Shown here: positions 38,207 to 47,456 of the stretch, one piece after another
How the letters are laid out: every line of letters begins with the position of its first letter
How positions within the stretch are numbered: the stretch's first letter is position 1
Origin: Alphaproteobacteria bacterium
GTDB lineage: Bacteria > Pseudomonadota > Alphaproteobacteria > Micropepsales > Micropepsaceae
NCBI GenBank assembly: GCA_015654635.1
Contig: JAATGP010000058.1
Location: 1 to 64,000 of the forward strand
Direction: 5' to 3'
Length of the DNA stretch: 64,000 nucleotides
Position numbers and translations under genes: made by a program
The notes under the pieces: model-generated
What the model saw: the letters and a program-made list of their open reading frames with translations, nothing else
Databases searched by the model: none
Told to the model about the DNA's origin: nothing

Positions 38207-38875
38207 TTACATCGCGCGCGAGCGCGCTGCGTCTTTCTTATAAAAAATGTGATTGCCGATCTGGGTCGTGCGTGCCAGTTCGGCGGCCCAGTCGGGCTCG
38301 ACCGATACGGCATGGAAATTGGTGGCACCGCCGGTGGCGCCGCGCAGCTGCTGTTCGCCCGTCAGGATTTCCGCCGCCAGCATCTGGGCCCGCATCCAGG
38401 CGCCTCCCTGCTTGCGCTGACGCAGATCGCCGTTACAGGTGAAGGAGAATTGGCATTTGGGCTGGCCCGCGCCTTCATAGACGACTGCGCAAATCGAATG
38501 GCCGTAATTGCCCTTGCGCATGCGCGCAAAGATAACTTCGGCAATTGCCTTCTGACCGCGATCGCCTTCGCCGCGTGCCTCGTAGTAGAGGGCTTCGGAG
38601 AGACAGCGGTGCTCGGCCATCAGCTTGTTCATCACCAGCTCTTCCGCCGGCGAGTGCATCCGGGGGCCGTCCGGCACGCGGATGGAAACCGGCTCGGCGG
38701 CGACAGGCACCGAAGCCTGGGCGACGATGGCGGGCACGGGCTTGATTTGATCAGTGTGCGGACGATACGCAGCAGCCGCACCGACAGCCGCACTTACGGC
38801 TGCAAGAACGACGGTGAGCGCGCCAACCAGGACACGGTCACTTCGTCTAAGGGCGTCAGGCGTCTTCTTGGACAT
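38207..38875 (-). CDS. SleB-like cell wall hydrolase
   Basis: A 222-residue peptidoglycan hydrolase of the hydrolase_2 (SleB) family. An N-terminal membrane anchor or uncleaved signal (about 14-36) is followed by a linker and the catalytic domain (about 90-200) with CLSEALYYEARGEG, VIFARMRKGNYG, CQFSFTCNG and GATNFHAVSV. The Glu residues in EALYYEARGE are the likely catalytic acid. In alphaproteobacteria such proteins act in vegetative wall turnover, not spore germination. It stands alone. Confidence 0.9.
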   Translation of the reverse strand: MSKKTPDALRRSDRVLVGALTVVLAAVSAAVGAAAAYRPHTDQIKPVPAIVAQASVPVAAEPVSIRVPDGPRMHSPAEELVMNKLMAEHRCLSEALYYEARGEGDRGQKAIAEVIFARMRKGNYGHSICAVVYEGAGQPKCQFSFTCNGDLRQRKQGGAWMRAQMLAAEILTGEQQLRGATGGATNFHAVSVEPDWAAELARTTQIGNHIFYKKDAARSRAM

Positions 38876-39066
38876 CGGGTTACTCTCTTCGAATTCGTTT
38901 CGTCTAGTATCGGCGTATTAGGTCGACCTTGGTCGGCGTGATTACGAACAGTTCCCCCCCACCTCTCGAAACACGGGCATCCCCAACTTGGAGGCGGGCC
39001 TGTAAGCCCTTTCGTGGGCGCTGGTCAAATTAAAAAATACGGAATCGTGACACAACGTCACCCTTG

Positions 39067-39124
39067 AAAAATAGAAAGCAAGGGAATCCCTGGATTTTTC
39101 CGGAGACGCCCTTGCTCTATTTTT
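39067..39124 (-). terminator. terminator of ppdK (possibly bidirectional)
   Basis: AAAATAGA(A)AGCAAGGG (39067-39083) pairs with CCCTTGCTCTATTTT (39109-39124), leaving U tracts on both strands. It lies about 40 bases after the ppdK stop. Confidence 0.8.
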
Positions 39125-39162
39125 ACTTACTCTTTGTACGGACCATCAATTAACCGGTGTGG

Positions 39163-41835
39163 TCACACATCGCGATCCACTTTTTTGAGAGCCGCTTGCG
39201 CCGCTGCGAGTCGCGCCACCGGCACGCGGAACGGCGAACAAGAAACATAATTCAACCCTACGTCATGGCACAGCTCGATCGAATTCGGATCGCCGCCATG
39301 TTCACCGCAGATGCCGATATCGATATCGGGACGGGTCTTGCGCCCGCGCTCGGCCGCAATGGCAATGAGTTCGCCAACACCGTCGCGATCGATACTGACA
39401 AACGGATCGCGCATCAAAAGTCCCTTGATCTGATATTCGGTCAGGAAGGGACCGGCATCGTCACGGCTGATGCCGCAGGTTGTTTGCGTCAGATCGTTGG
39501 TACCGAAGGAGAAGAACTCCGCGGTCTGTGCCAGATCGCCGGCGCGCAGAGCGGCACGCGGAAGCTCGATCATGGTGCCGATCTTATACTTCGGCAGTTT
39601 GCCGCGTTCTTTCTTCACTTGCGCCGCAACCTTCTCGATCACATCTTTGGCGTAGTCGAGTTCCTGCTTCCAGGCCACGACCGGGATCATGATCTCGGCA
39701 ATGACCGTCTTGCCTTCCGCTTCGACATTGAGGGCCGCTTCGAGAATGGCGCGGGCCTGCATCGCCGTGATTTCCGGGAAGGTGATGCCAAGGCGGCAAC
39801 CGCGATGGCCCAGCATCGGATTCACTTCGTGCAGGAGCTGGCTCTTCTGTTTCAGCTTCTGCGCGCTGACACCCGCCGATTTCGCCACCGCTTCATATTC
39901 TTCGTCCTTATGCGGCAGGAATTCATGCAGCGGCGGATCGAGCAGACGGATGATCACCGGCAGCCCGTCCATGACGCGGAAGATTTCTTCGAAATCGCCG
40001 CGTTGCATCGGCAGCAGCTTGGCCAGCGCCGCTTCGCGCTCATCCACGGTCTCGGCCAAAATCATCTGGCGCACCGCGACGATACGGTCGCCATCGAAGA
40101 ACATATGCTCGGTGCGGCAGAGGCCGATGCCTTGCGCCCCAAACGAACGCGCCGTGCGCGCATCGGTTGGAGTATCGGCATTGGCGTAGATTTTCAGCCG
40201 GCGGATGTCGTCAGCCCACGCCATCAGCGTGTTGAAGTCGCCGGTCAGTTCCGGCTGCTGCATCGGCACCCGGCCCTGATAGATCACGCCTGCCGAGCCG
40301 TCGATGGTGATGACATCGCCCTGCTTCAGGATTTTGTCACCCACGGCCATCGTCTTGGAATCGTAATCGATGCGGATGGAACCCGCACCGGCGACACAAG
40401 GCCGGCCCATACCGCGCGCCACAACGGCGGCGTGGCTGGTCATGCCGCCGCGGGCGGTCAGAATGCCCTTGGCCGCATGCATGCCGTGAATGTCTTCCGG
40501 GCTGGTCTCTTGCCGGCACAGGATGACATCGTGGCCGTCATTGGCGAGTTTCTCGGCTTCGTCAGCAGTAAATACGACTTCACCGATGGCCGCCCCCGGA
40601 GAGGCCGCAAGTCCCGTCGAGAATTTCTGCTTCGGGGCCTTGGGGTCGAGGGTCGGATGCAAGAGCTGGTCGAGCGAGGCGGGTTCGACACGCTGGACCG
40701 CCGTCTTTTTGTCGATCAAGCCTTCATGGACAAGATCGATGGCGATCTTGAGCGCAGCCTTGGCGGTGCGCTTGCCGGCGCGGCATTGCAGCATCCAGAG
40801 TTTGCCTTCCTGGATGGTGAACTCGACGTCCTGCACTTCGGTAAAGTGCCGTTCCAGCGTATCGCCGATGGCTTTGAGCTGTTTGTACATCTCAGGCATC
40901 GACTCTTCCATCGACGGCTTCTTGCTGCCCTGGCGTTCGCGCACCAGCTTGGTGATGGATTGCGGCGTGCGGATACCGGCCACCACATCTTCGCCCTGGG
41001 CGTTGATGAGGTATTCGCCATAAAGGTAATTCTCGCCCGTGCCGGGATCGCGCGTGAAGGCGACGCCGGTTGCCGAGGTCTCGCCGCGGTTGCCGAACAC
41101 CATCGCCTGCACATTGACCGCCGTGCCCCAATCGCCCGGAATCTTGTTCAGGCGGCGATAGGTTTGCGCCCGGGTGCACATCCAGGATGAGAACACCGCG
41201 CCAACGGCGCCCCACAATTGATCGTCGACCGTATCAGGGAAGGGCGTGCCCAGTTTTTTGTGCACCAGCTCTTTGAATTTTGTGGTGATCAGCTTCAGGT
41301 CGGAGGCATCCAAATCGGTATCGAGTTCGACGCCTTTGGCTTCTTTGGCATGGTCGAGAATCTCTTCGAAGTCTGCATGCTCCATGCCGAGCACGACGTT
41401 GGAATACATCTGGACGAAGCGGCGATAGCTATCCCAGGCAAAGCGCGGATTGTTGGTGAGCTTGATGACGCCTTCGACGGTTTCGGGTGTCAGACCGAGG
41501 TTGAGAACCGTGTCCATCATGCCCGGCATGGAGACGCGGGCACCGGAGCGCACCGACACCAGCAAGGGCCGCGCGGGATCGCCCAATTTGGCGTCCATCT
41601 GCCTGCCCATCAGCGTGACGGCCTCGTCGACTTGGGCTTTCAGCTCGTCGGGATACTTGTGACCGTTGGCGTAGAAATGCGTGCAGACTTCGGTGGTGAT
41701 CGTGAAGCCCGGAGGCACTGGCAACCCGAGGTTGCTCATCTCGGCCAAATTGGCACCTTTGCCGCCGAGCAAGTTGCGTAGGCCGGCATTGCCATCAGCA
41801 TTACCGTCGCCAAATTTATAGACCCACTTAGACAT
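39163..41835 (-). CDS. ppdK: pyruvate, phosphate dikinase
   Basis: PPDK interconverts pyruvate, ATP and phosphate with phosphoenolpyruvate, AMP and pyrophosphate, a gluconeogenic or pyrophosphate-linked glycolytic step. The 890-residue product has the N-terminal nucleotide domain (LLGGKGANLAEM, SVRSGARVSMPGMMDT), the phosphohistidine domain with H468 in GGMTSHAAVVARGMG, and the C-terminal PEP/pyruvate barrel with the CGEHGGDP cysteine. ATG 41835 matches the family start; upstream extension is not supported. It stands alone with a terminator and a long upstream intergenic region. Confidence 0.97.
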   Translation of the reverse strand: MSKWVYKFGDGNADGNAGLRNLLGGKGANLAEMSNLGLPVPPGFTITTEVCTHFYANGHKYPDELKAQVDEAVTLMGRQMDAKLGDPARPLLVSVRSGARVSMPGMMDTVLNLGLTPETVEGVIKLTNNPRFAWDSYRRFVQMYSNVVLGMEHADFEEILDHAKEAKGVELDTDLDASDLKLITTKFKELVHKKLGTPFPDTVDDQLWGAVGAVFSSWMCTRAQTYRRLNKIPGDWGTAVNVQAMVFGNRGETSATGVAFTRDPGTGENYLYGEYLINAQGEDVVAGIRTPQSITKLVRERQGSKKPSMEESMPEMYKQLKAIGDTLERHFTEVQDVEFTIQEGKLWMLQCRAGKRTAKAALKIAIDLVHEGLIDKKTAVQRVEPASLDQLLHPTLDPKAPKQKFSTGLAASPGAAIGEVVFTADEAEKLANDGHDVILCRQETSPEDIHGMHAAKGILTARGGMTSHAAVVARGMGRPCVAGAGSIRIDYDSKTMAVGDKILKQGDVITIDGSAGVIYQGRVPMQQPELTGDFNTLMAWADDIRRLKIYANADTPTDARTARSFGAQGIGLCRTEHMFFDGDRIVAVRQMILAETVDEREAALAKLLPMQRGDFEEIFRVMDGLPVIIRLLDPPLHEFLPHKDEEYEAVAKSAGVSAQKLKQKSQLLHEVNPMLGHRGCRLGITFPEITAMQARAILEAALNVEAEGKTVIAEIMIPVVAWKQELDYAKDVIEKVAAQVKKERGKLPKYKIGTMIELPRAALRAGDLAQTAEFFSFGTNDLTQTTCGISRDDAGPFLTEYQIKGLLMRDPFVSIDRDGVGELIAIAAERGRKTRPDIDIGICGEHGGDPNSIELCHDVGLNYVSCSPFRVPVARLAAAQAALKKVDRDV

Positions 41836-42454
41836 TGTTTCTCTCACCTTGCTTGTTTTGGTTTGGGAAGCCCTCGCGTTGACCTGCTGTTTGGCCACGC
41901 ACATCATTCCGCTTGGCAGCGCACCGGGGTCGGTCAGCGTTGTCGGTGATCAATCCCGATGTGAAAAAGACCTGCATGCGCTGGTCCGCGGAGAGAGGGA
42001 CATCACTTATGTAATTTATGCATTAGTACCAGGCCGAACGCGACGCAATGTGGCAGGTAGGCGCGGTGTTTTTGTTATTTTATTGCTAAAACGCAATTTG
42101 CCCTGACGCGCGAGGAGAACCTCAAGCGCGCTTTGTGCGATGCATCGCAAAGGGCCGCGATGCAATCCTAGATGATGCGGCGGGTTTACGCCCGATTGTG
42201 GCGAAAAGCGAGCCGATGCCCCTCAAATGGGATGCGGAAGCTTTGCCCATTATGCATGTATACCGCCCACTTATTTGCCCATTCGGTTAGCAGAAAAAAT
42301 ATGGCCAAATTGGGCAAAAATGCACGTGTCCCGCGCATGCGGCAAAACTGACCCCGGTGTCATTTCATCGGCTGCGGGCCGCATTGTGCAGCGCCCCGCT
42401 ACAGATTTTTGCCTGCCTATTTCGAAGGCGCGACAATTGGCGCGGAACCGAATT
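41836..42454. other. long intergenic region upstream of ppdK
   Basis: About 620 bases with no convincing gene. The part near 41836-42100 should hold the ppdK promoter. A stretch around 42230-42330 is AT-richer than the surroundings. Short frames here have no family resemblance. Confidence 0.6.
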
Positions 42455-42530
42455 CACCCTCCCTTTGAGGGAGAGTCGAAAAATCACAGAGTGCAGCGAG
42501 CGAAGAGAGGGGATTTTTCGGGGAGGGGTC
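42455..42530. repeat. family A palindromic element, copy 2
   Basis: It opens CACCCTCCCTTTGAGGGAG, continues TCGAAAAAT and ends GATTTTTCGGGGAGGGGTC, the same architecture as the copies at 46208 and 53335. Confidence 0.85.
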
Positions 42531-42539
42531 CCCTTTAAT

Positions 42540-42666
42540 CTCCCCCTTGTGGGGAGGTCGACGCGCGGAGCGAAGCGAGCACGTCGGGTGGGGGGCGGTG
42601 CTAGAGTGGAGGCTTCCCCCCACCCGAAAAATGCACCGCATTTTTCGACCTCCCCACAAGGGGGAG
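42540..42666. repeat. family A-related element with 22-bp perfect inverted arms
   Basis: The arms at 42540-42561 and 42645-42666 are perfect reverse complements over 22 bases (CTCCCCCTTGTGGGGAGG... and its complement). Each arm is itself palindromic at its outer end. The element ends eight bases from the glyS stop codon. Confidence 0.9.
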
Positions 42667-42673
42667 GTTGAAA

Positions 42674-44965
42674 TCAGCCTTCGATCTTCGAGAAGTCCGC
42701 CGCCAGATGCAGCGTGGCACGCAGGCGAGCGAGCAGCAGCAGCCGGTTGCGGCGCAGCGCCGGATTTTTGTCGTTGACCGTCACCTTGTCGAAGAAGGCA
42801 TCGACGGGCGCGCGCAGCGCCGCCATCACGCCCATGGCTTCGGCGAAATGCTCGGCAGCGATTTCCGCCTTCACCTGCTCCGCCGCCTTCTCAAGTTCGC
42901 CGAACAGCGCGATCTCTTCCGGCAGCACCAGCGCAGAGGCATCGGGCGTGCCCTCGAAGCTGGTTTTGTCCTTCTTCTCTTCCGCCTTCAAAATATTCGC
43001 CGCGCGCTTATAGCCCGCGAGCAGATTGGCGCCCTCCTCCGTCTTGAGGAAGCTTTGCAGCGCCTCCACCCGCGCCACCAGCCGCACCAAATCGTCTTCA
43101 TTGCCAAGGCTGAACACCGCATCAATCAAATCGTGCCGCGTGCCTTTTTCGCGTAACGACACTTTGAGGCGGTCAGCAAAAAAAGCCAGTAAGTCTGAGA
43201 CATCAGCATTAAAGGATCGAGTAATCCACGACCCCGAATAAGAGCCACTACCCGAGCGGGACTTTGAAATATCACCCCTCGCTCGCTCTGCGATATTGCG
43301 GGAATGGATGTTGAACTGATCAACGAGTAACGGCGATAACGAAATACGGACATTTTGATCGAGAGCGATCTTTATCATTCCAAGTGCGGCTCTACGGAGT
43401 GCGAACGGATCACTAGATCCCGTAGGCTTTTCATCCGCTGCAAAGAATCCAACCAGCTGATCCAACTTATCTGCCAGCGCCACAGCAATCGACACCTTGC
43501 TCGCCGGCACAGCATCGCTGGGGCCGACCGGGCGGTAGTGGTCGCGGATCGCATCAGCGACCTCGACGGACTCGCCATCATGCAGCGCGTAATAGCGGCC
43601 CATGACGCCTTGCAGTTCGGGGAATTCTCCCACCACGCCGGTGGTGAGGTCCGCTTTTGCCAACCGCGCCGCGCGTTTAGCCTGATCGACATCGGCGTCG
43701 ATCTTTTCGGCAATCTCACCCGCCAGCGCCACAATGCGCTCGACCCGCTCGTACTGCGTGCCGAGTTTGGCGTGGAAGGTGATGCCTTTGAGGGCTTCGA
43801 CGCGGCTTTCCAGCGTTTGCTGACGATCCAAATCCCAGAAGAATTTGGCATCCGACAATCGCGCCCGCAGCACGCGCTCGTTGCCCGCCACGATGGCGAG
43901 GCCGCCATCTTCGGCGATCATGTTGGAGACGACGGCGAAGCGGTTGGCAAATTTGCTGTTATCGTGCTTCGGGGCCACCTGCGGTGGCGCCTCAGCATGA
44001 CGGGATAGAGTGTTACCCTGCCCCTCGTCATCCTGAGGTGCTCCGCGCAGCGGAGCCTCGAAGGACGCACCCTCTCTCCCGTCATCCTGAGGTGCATCGC
44101 GGAGCGATGCCCCGAAGGAAGAGCGAAGACTGAAATACTTCTGATGCGTCCGCATCGAAGTCTGCAAAATCTCCGCGGGCACATCCATGAACTGGTCTTC
44201 GATGGTGCCGATCAGCACCGTCGGCCATTCGTTGAGGCCCACCACTTCTTCCAGCAGTCCTTCGTCGGCGATCAATTCCAGCCCCAGGGCGAAAGCCTTA
44301 TTGGTGGCCTGGTGCAGGATGGTTTCTTTGCGTTCCGCCGCGTCCAGCATGACATGGGCGGCACGCAGCTTGGCGGCGTAATCCTCAAAGCGCTTGGCCT
44401 CGATCACGCCGCTCGACAAAAAGCGATGGCCGCGCGTTTGATTGCTGCTGGTGATCCCGGCAAATGTGAACGGCACCACTTCACCGTCGAAGGTGCACAA
44501 AATCGAATGCAGCGGGCGCACCCAGCGCACCGGGCTGCCGGGAAAGCGCATCGATTTCGGCCAGGGCAATTTGGCGAAGCATTCCGGCAGCACTTCGGCC
44601 AGCACCTCGGCAGTGGCACGCCCCTGGCGATGGATCACGGCGACATAGAATTCGCCCTTGCCGTCATCGCGCTTCTCGCATTCGCCCAGTGTCACGCCTG
44701 CCGAACGCAAAAAACCTTCGATGGCTTTTTCGGGCGCGGTGATGCGCGGGCCTTTCTTTTCTTCGGAAACGTCAGGCTGTTTCAGCGGCAGCCCCGCCAG
44801 CACCAGCGTCAACCGCCGCGGGCCCGCGAAAGCCTTGGAACCTTCAAACAGCAGCCCGCGATCCGACAGTGCGCCGACCACGAGGCGTTCCAAATCCTTA
44901 CCCGCTTGCGTCTGCATCCGCGCGGGAATTTCTTCGGAGAACAATTCAAGAAGTAGATCAGCCAT
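42674..44965 (-). CDS. glyS: glycyl-tRNA synthetase beta subunit, with repeat-derived insert
   Basis: GlyS pairs with GlyQ to charge tRNA-Gly. The 763-residue product starts MADLLLELFSEEIPARM and has the conserved RRLTLVL, KSMRFPGSPVRWVRP and SMRTHQKYFSL blocks. Between YFSLR and SKFANRFAVVSNM, which should be nearly contiguous, is an in-frame insert of about 55 residues (roughly 282-336) encoded by three palindromic repeats at 43964-44126. The rest of the protein is full length, so it is presumably functional. ATG 44965 is preferred to TTG 44983. glyQ lies upstream, 232 bases away. Confidence 0.95.
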   Translation of the reverse strand: MADLLLELFSEEIPARMQTQAGKDLERLVVGALSDRGLLFEGSKAFAGPRRLTLVLAGLPLKQPDVSEEKKGPRITAPEKAIEGFLRSAGVTLGECEKRDDGKGEFYVAVIHRQGRATAEVLAEVLPECFAKLPWPKSMRFPGSPVRWVRPLHSILCTFDGEVVPFTFAGITSSNQTRGHRFLSSGVIEAKRFEDYAAKLRAAHVMLDAAERKETILHQATNKAFALGLELIADEGLLEEVVGLNEWPTVLIGTIEDQFMDVPAEILQTSMRTHQKYFSLRSSFGASLRDAPQDDGREGASFEAPLRGAPQDDEGQGNTLSRHAEAPPQVAPKHDNSKFANRFAVVSNMIAEDGGLAIVAGNERVLRARLSDAKFFWDLDRQQTLESRVEALKGITFHAKLGTQYERVERIVALAGEIAEKIDADVDQAKRAARLAKADLTTGVVGEFPELQGVMGRYYALHDGESVEVADAIRDHYRPVGPSDAVPASKVSIAVALADKLDQLVGFFAADEKPTGSSDPFALRRAALGMIKIALDQNVRISLSPLLVDQFNIHSRNIAERARGDISKSRSGSGSYSGSWITRSFNADVSDLLAFFADRLKVSLREKGTRHDLIDAVFSLGNEDDLVRLVARVEALQSFLKTEEGANLLAGYKRAANILKAEEKKDKTSFEGTPDASALVLPEEIALFGELEKAAEQVKAEIAAEHFAEAMGVMAALRAPVDAFFDKVTVNDKNPALRRNRLLLLARLRATLHLAADFSKIEG
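43964..44126. repeat. three family B palindromic repeats inside glyS
   Basis: Two direct copies at 44027-44070 and 44081-44126 open GTCATCCTGAGGTGC, have a GC-rich palindrome and end CCTCGAAGGA or CCCCGAAGGA. A third, inverted and diverged copy is at 43964-44004. All are translated in frame on the minus strand. Confidence 0.9.
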
Positions 44966-44990
44966 TAGACGGCCCCAAAACAAAATACAG

Positions 44991-45044
44991 TGTCATCCCC
45001 GGCCGAACGTTGCGCGAGCAACGTGAGGGGAAGGGGACCCAGGT
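44991..45044. repeat. family C repeat, first of an inverted pair
   Basis: TGTCATCCCCGGC, an inner palindrome (ACGTTGCGCGAGCAACGT) and GGGGAAGGGGACCCAGGT. It lies between glyS and glyQ. Confidence 0.85.
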
Positions 45045-45111
45045 CCCAACACATCTGTGATAGCGAAAAATGAGCAGCGGCGCGCGTTCTGCCCAAGCCA
45101 GAAAACGAGAC

Positions 45112-45171
45112 CACCTGGGTCCCCTTCCCTTCGCTCAAACGCTGCGCGTTTGTGCTCAGCCGGGGATGACA
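45112..45171. repeat. family C repeat, second of an inverted pair
   Basis: It begins ACCTGGGTCCCCTTCCC, has an inner palindrome built on AAACGCTGCGCGTTT, and ends GCCGGGGATGACA, the reverse complement of the first copy's ends. Confidence 0.85.
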
Positions 45172-45197
45172 AGCGGGCGTGTGATGACAATTCCACA

Positions 45198-46070
45198 TCA
45201 CGCAAACCTCGGCTCATAGGCGCCCATGGGCGTCGCCAACCAGCCTTCGCAGCACATCTTCGCCAGCGCCCGCACCCGGGCGATATAGGCGGCGCGTTCG
45301 GTCACCGAAATCACCCCGCGCGCATCGAGCAGATTAAAACAATGCGAAGCCTTGATGCATTGGTCATAAGCGGGCAGCGGCACACCTTTGCCCACCAGCG
45401 CTTTGCACTCGCCTTCGGCATCCTCAAAGTGGCGCTTGAGCAGCTCGGTGTCGGCGAATTCAAAATCGTAAGCGGAGAATTCACGCTCGCTTTGGTGAAA
45501 GACTTCGCCGTAACGAAAATGCTCGTTGAAGGCCAAGTCATAAACGAACTCGACGCCCTGCACATACATGGCGAGGCGCTCCAAGCCGTACGTGATCTCG
45601 GTGCAGACCGGATCGCAATCGATGCCGCCCACCTGCTGAAAGTAAGTGAACTGGGTGACTTCCATGCCGTCGCACCAGACTTCCCAGCCCAGCCCCCAGG
45701 CGCCCAGCGTCGGGCTTTCCCAATCGTCTTCGACAAAGCGCACATCATGCTTCATGGGATCGAGGCCGATGGCCTTGAGCGAGCCCAGATACAGCTCCTG
45801 CACATTTTCCGGCGCCGGCTTCAGGATCACCTGATACTGATAATAGTGCTGCAGCCGGTTGGGGTTCTCGCCATAGCGCCCATCCTTGGGCCGCCGCGAC
45901 GGCTGCACATAGGCCGCGCGCCAGGGCCTGGGGCCGAGCGCCCGCAAGGTCGTGGCCGGGTGAAAGGTCCCTGCCCCCATCTCCACATCATAAGGCTGCA
46001 AAATCAGACAGCCTTGCGCCGCCCAATAATTCTGCAGGGTCAGGATCAAATCTTGGAAGGTTTTTGCCAC
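45198..46070 (-). CDS. glyQ: glycyl-tRNA synthetase alpha subunit
   Basis: GlyQ is the class II catalytic subunit for glycine activation. The 290-residue product has [17 protein letters not shown] at the start, the motif 2 region ([24 protein letters not shown] block) and the [11 protein letters not shown] and GLERLAMY blocks. The start is GTG 46070 with GAGG eight bases before it; the longer frame to 46139 lacks support. It is upstream of glyS, with an inverted pair of family C repeats in the spacer. Confidence 0.96.
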   Translation of the reverse strand: MAKTFQDLILTLQNYWAAQGCLILQPYDVEMGAGTFHPATTLRALGPRPWRAAYVQPSRRPKDGRYGENPNRLQHYYQYQVILKPAPENVQELYLGSLKAIGLDPMKHDVRFVEDDWESPTLGAWGLGWEVWCDGMEVTQFTYFQQVGGIDCDPVCTEITYGLERLAMYVQGVEFVYDLAFNEHFRYGEVFHQSEREFSAYDFEFADTELLKRHFEDAEGECKALVGKGVPLPAYDQCIKASHCFNLLDARGVISVTERAAYIARVRALAKMCCEGWLATPMGAYEPRFA

Positions 46071-46207
46071 GTAACAAGCCTCGGGAGCGTCAGCCCGGCA
46101 AAGTGGGTACCGGTTTGCCGAAAGGCTGCGCGACATCAAAGAATCCGGCGGAACCTATAGGCGCGCCACAGGCCAAACAACACCTCAAATGCCACGGCCC
46201 TTTTTCC

Positions 46208-46364
46208 CACCCTCCCCTTGAGGGAGGGTCGAAATCAGCGAAGCGGATTTCGGGGAGGGGTCTGTCGCTGGAGGCGTCGTGGCATACCCCTCCCCGAAAA
46301 ATCTCCGCTCCGCTCGCTTACGCTCGCCGCTCTACGATTTTTCGACCCTCCCTCGAGGGGAGGA
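46208..46364. repeat. family A palindromic element, copy 4
   Basis: The outer arms CACCCTCCCCTTGAGGGAGG... and ...CCCTCCCTCGAGGGGAGG are near-perfect inverted repeats; inner blocks TTTCGGGGAGGGG and CCCCTCCCCGAAA repeat the pattern. It occupies most of the 311-base gap between glyQ and the methyltransferase gene. Confidence 0.9.
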
Positions 46365-46381
46365 TTGAGGAGAAAGGGAGG

Positions 46382-47104
46382 TTAAAGGGACAAAGCGCCC
46401 CCACCCCTGAGCACCGCATCGGCTTCCGCCGTATATTTCCCGTCCGCCTCGTGCAGCACCAGCCCGGCCAGCATTTGCACCGGCGTGCGCGAGCCTTGCT
46501 GCGCTTGCAGGATCACCCGTTTGGCCGCCACACCAGCCTTGGGCCATAGCGGAAATAACGTCACGCCACGGTCCGGCAGCGCCGCCAAAGCTTCGCCCAG
46601 CCGGTCAGCCCGCAGAATGGTGGTGAAAGTGCCGCCTGAAACCGTCCGTTTCATGCCCGCTGCGAGCCAAGTGTGCAGCGTGCCGCCATCGTGCAGCGCC
46701 CGCGCCCGGGCCGGATCCGGCGGCAACTCGCCTGCTTCGTCATGAAAGGGCGGGTTGCAGAAAACATGGTCGAAAGGCCGCCGAAAGCAGACCGGCAACG
46801 CGAAAACATCGGCGGCGGCAAAGCTGACCCGGTCGGAAAGCCCGTTATCCCGCGCATTTTCCTGTGCCAAACCCGCCAATTCCGGGTCGATTTCCATGCC
46901 TTTGACGCGCACCGCCGGCACCCGCCGCGCCAGACACAAGCATGCCGTTCCGGCGCCCGCACCCAATTCCAGCACATCCTCGCCCGCCAAAGCCGGCACG
47001 GCAGCGGCCAGGACGATCGCGTCCAGACCCGAGCGAAAACCATCTCGCTTCTGGCGCACCACCAGCGCGCCGCCCAAAAAACGGTCTTCGCTCGTCTGCA
47101 GCAT
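46382..47104 (-). CDS. N6-adenine tRNA methyltransferase-like protein (TrmN6/COG4123)
   Basis: A 240-residue SAM-dependent methyltransferase resembling tRNA1(Val) A37 N6-methyltransferase. SEDRFLGGAL opens the protein, the SAM-binding VLELGAGAGTACL is at about 44-56, and the catalytic NPPF in FCNPPFHDEA fits amino-group methylation. The 5' end overlaps the DUF2007 stop region: GTG 47110 overlaps it (GTGA) and ATG 47104 is the alternative used here. The substrate assignment is by family only. Confidence 0.85.
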   Translation of the reverse strand: MLQTSEDRFLGGALVVRQKRDGFRSGLDAIVLAAAVPALAGEDVLELGAGAGTACLCLARRVPAVRVKGMEIDPELAGLAQENARDNGLSDRVSFAAADVFALPVCFRRPFDHVFCNPPFHDEAGELPPDPARARALHDGGTLHTWLAAGMKRTVSGGTFTTILRADRLGEALAALPDRGVTLFPLWPKAGVAAKRVILQAQQGSRTPVQMLAGLVLHEADGKYTAEADAVLRGGGALSL

Positions 47105-47106
47105 GG

Positions 47107-47334
47107 TCACACGCCAGGTTCCAGCACCGCGGTGCCCAACCCGGCGCCCAAGAGGCTGCGGGCCTCCGCCTCGTCCGCCTCACCCACCACCAGCCGCCGT
47201 GGCAGAACGCCCACACTGCCCTCCAAAACACTCATCGCCCCGTCGAGAACCGTTGCAGCAATGCCAGCATCCTTTAGCAACACCTCAGCGAAATTGAGCA
47301 GCACCGGATCATTGGTTTTCAGCACCACACGCAT
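47107..47334 (-). CDS. DUF2007 family protein
   Basis: A 75-residue cytoplasmic protein with the DUF2007 pattern: LKTNDPVLLNFAEVLLKDAGI, then a VLPRRLVVGEADEAEAR block. It is described in databases as a putative signal-transducing protein with no proven role. GGGGA lies seven bases before ATG 47334. It is coupled to the downstream methyltransferase and divergent from a polyprenyl synthase gene, an order I recall as common in alphaproteobacteria. Confidence 0.87.
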   Translation of the reverse strand: MRVVLKTNDPVLLNFAEVLLKDAGIAATVLDGAMSVLEGSVGVLPRRLVVGEADEAEARSLLGAGLGTAVLEPGV

Positions 47335-47456
47335 GACATATCCCCGATTCCAACCCATAGGCGAAGCCACTCTATCACCGAATTGTTCCGCTGGGCGCTT
47401 GACCCAGGCCGCCCTCGCCACCAATCTCGCTCTTGCAACATCGATTAACGGCCCAC

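Noticed and set aside
39157..41190. 677-codon plus-strand frame opposite ppdK
   Set aside because: Antisense shadow of ppdK; the low-complexity charged sequence has no domain.
41849..42538. Short plus-strand frames upstream of ppdK and across repeats
   Set aside because: No homology features; the second frame consists largely of repeat sequence.
42455..42666. Possible CRISPR array or insertion sequence in the glyS-ppdK gap
   Set aside because: The repeats are palindromic, not evenly spaced with unique spacers, and no cas or transposase gene is present.
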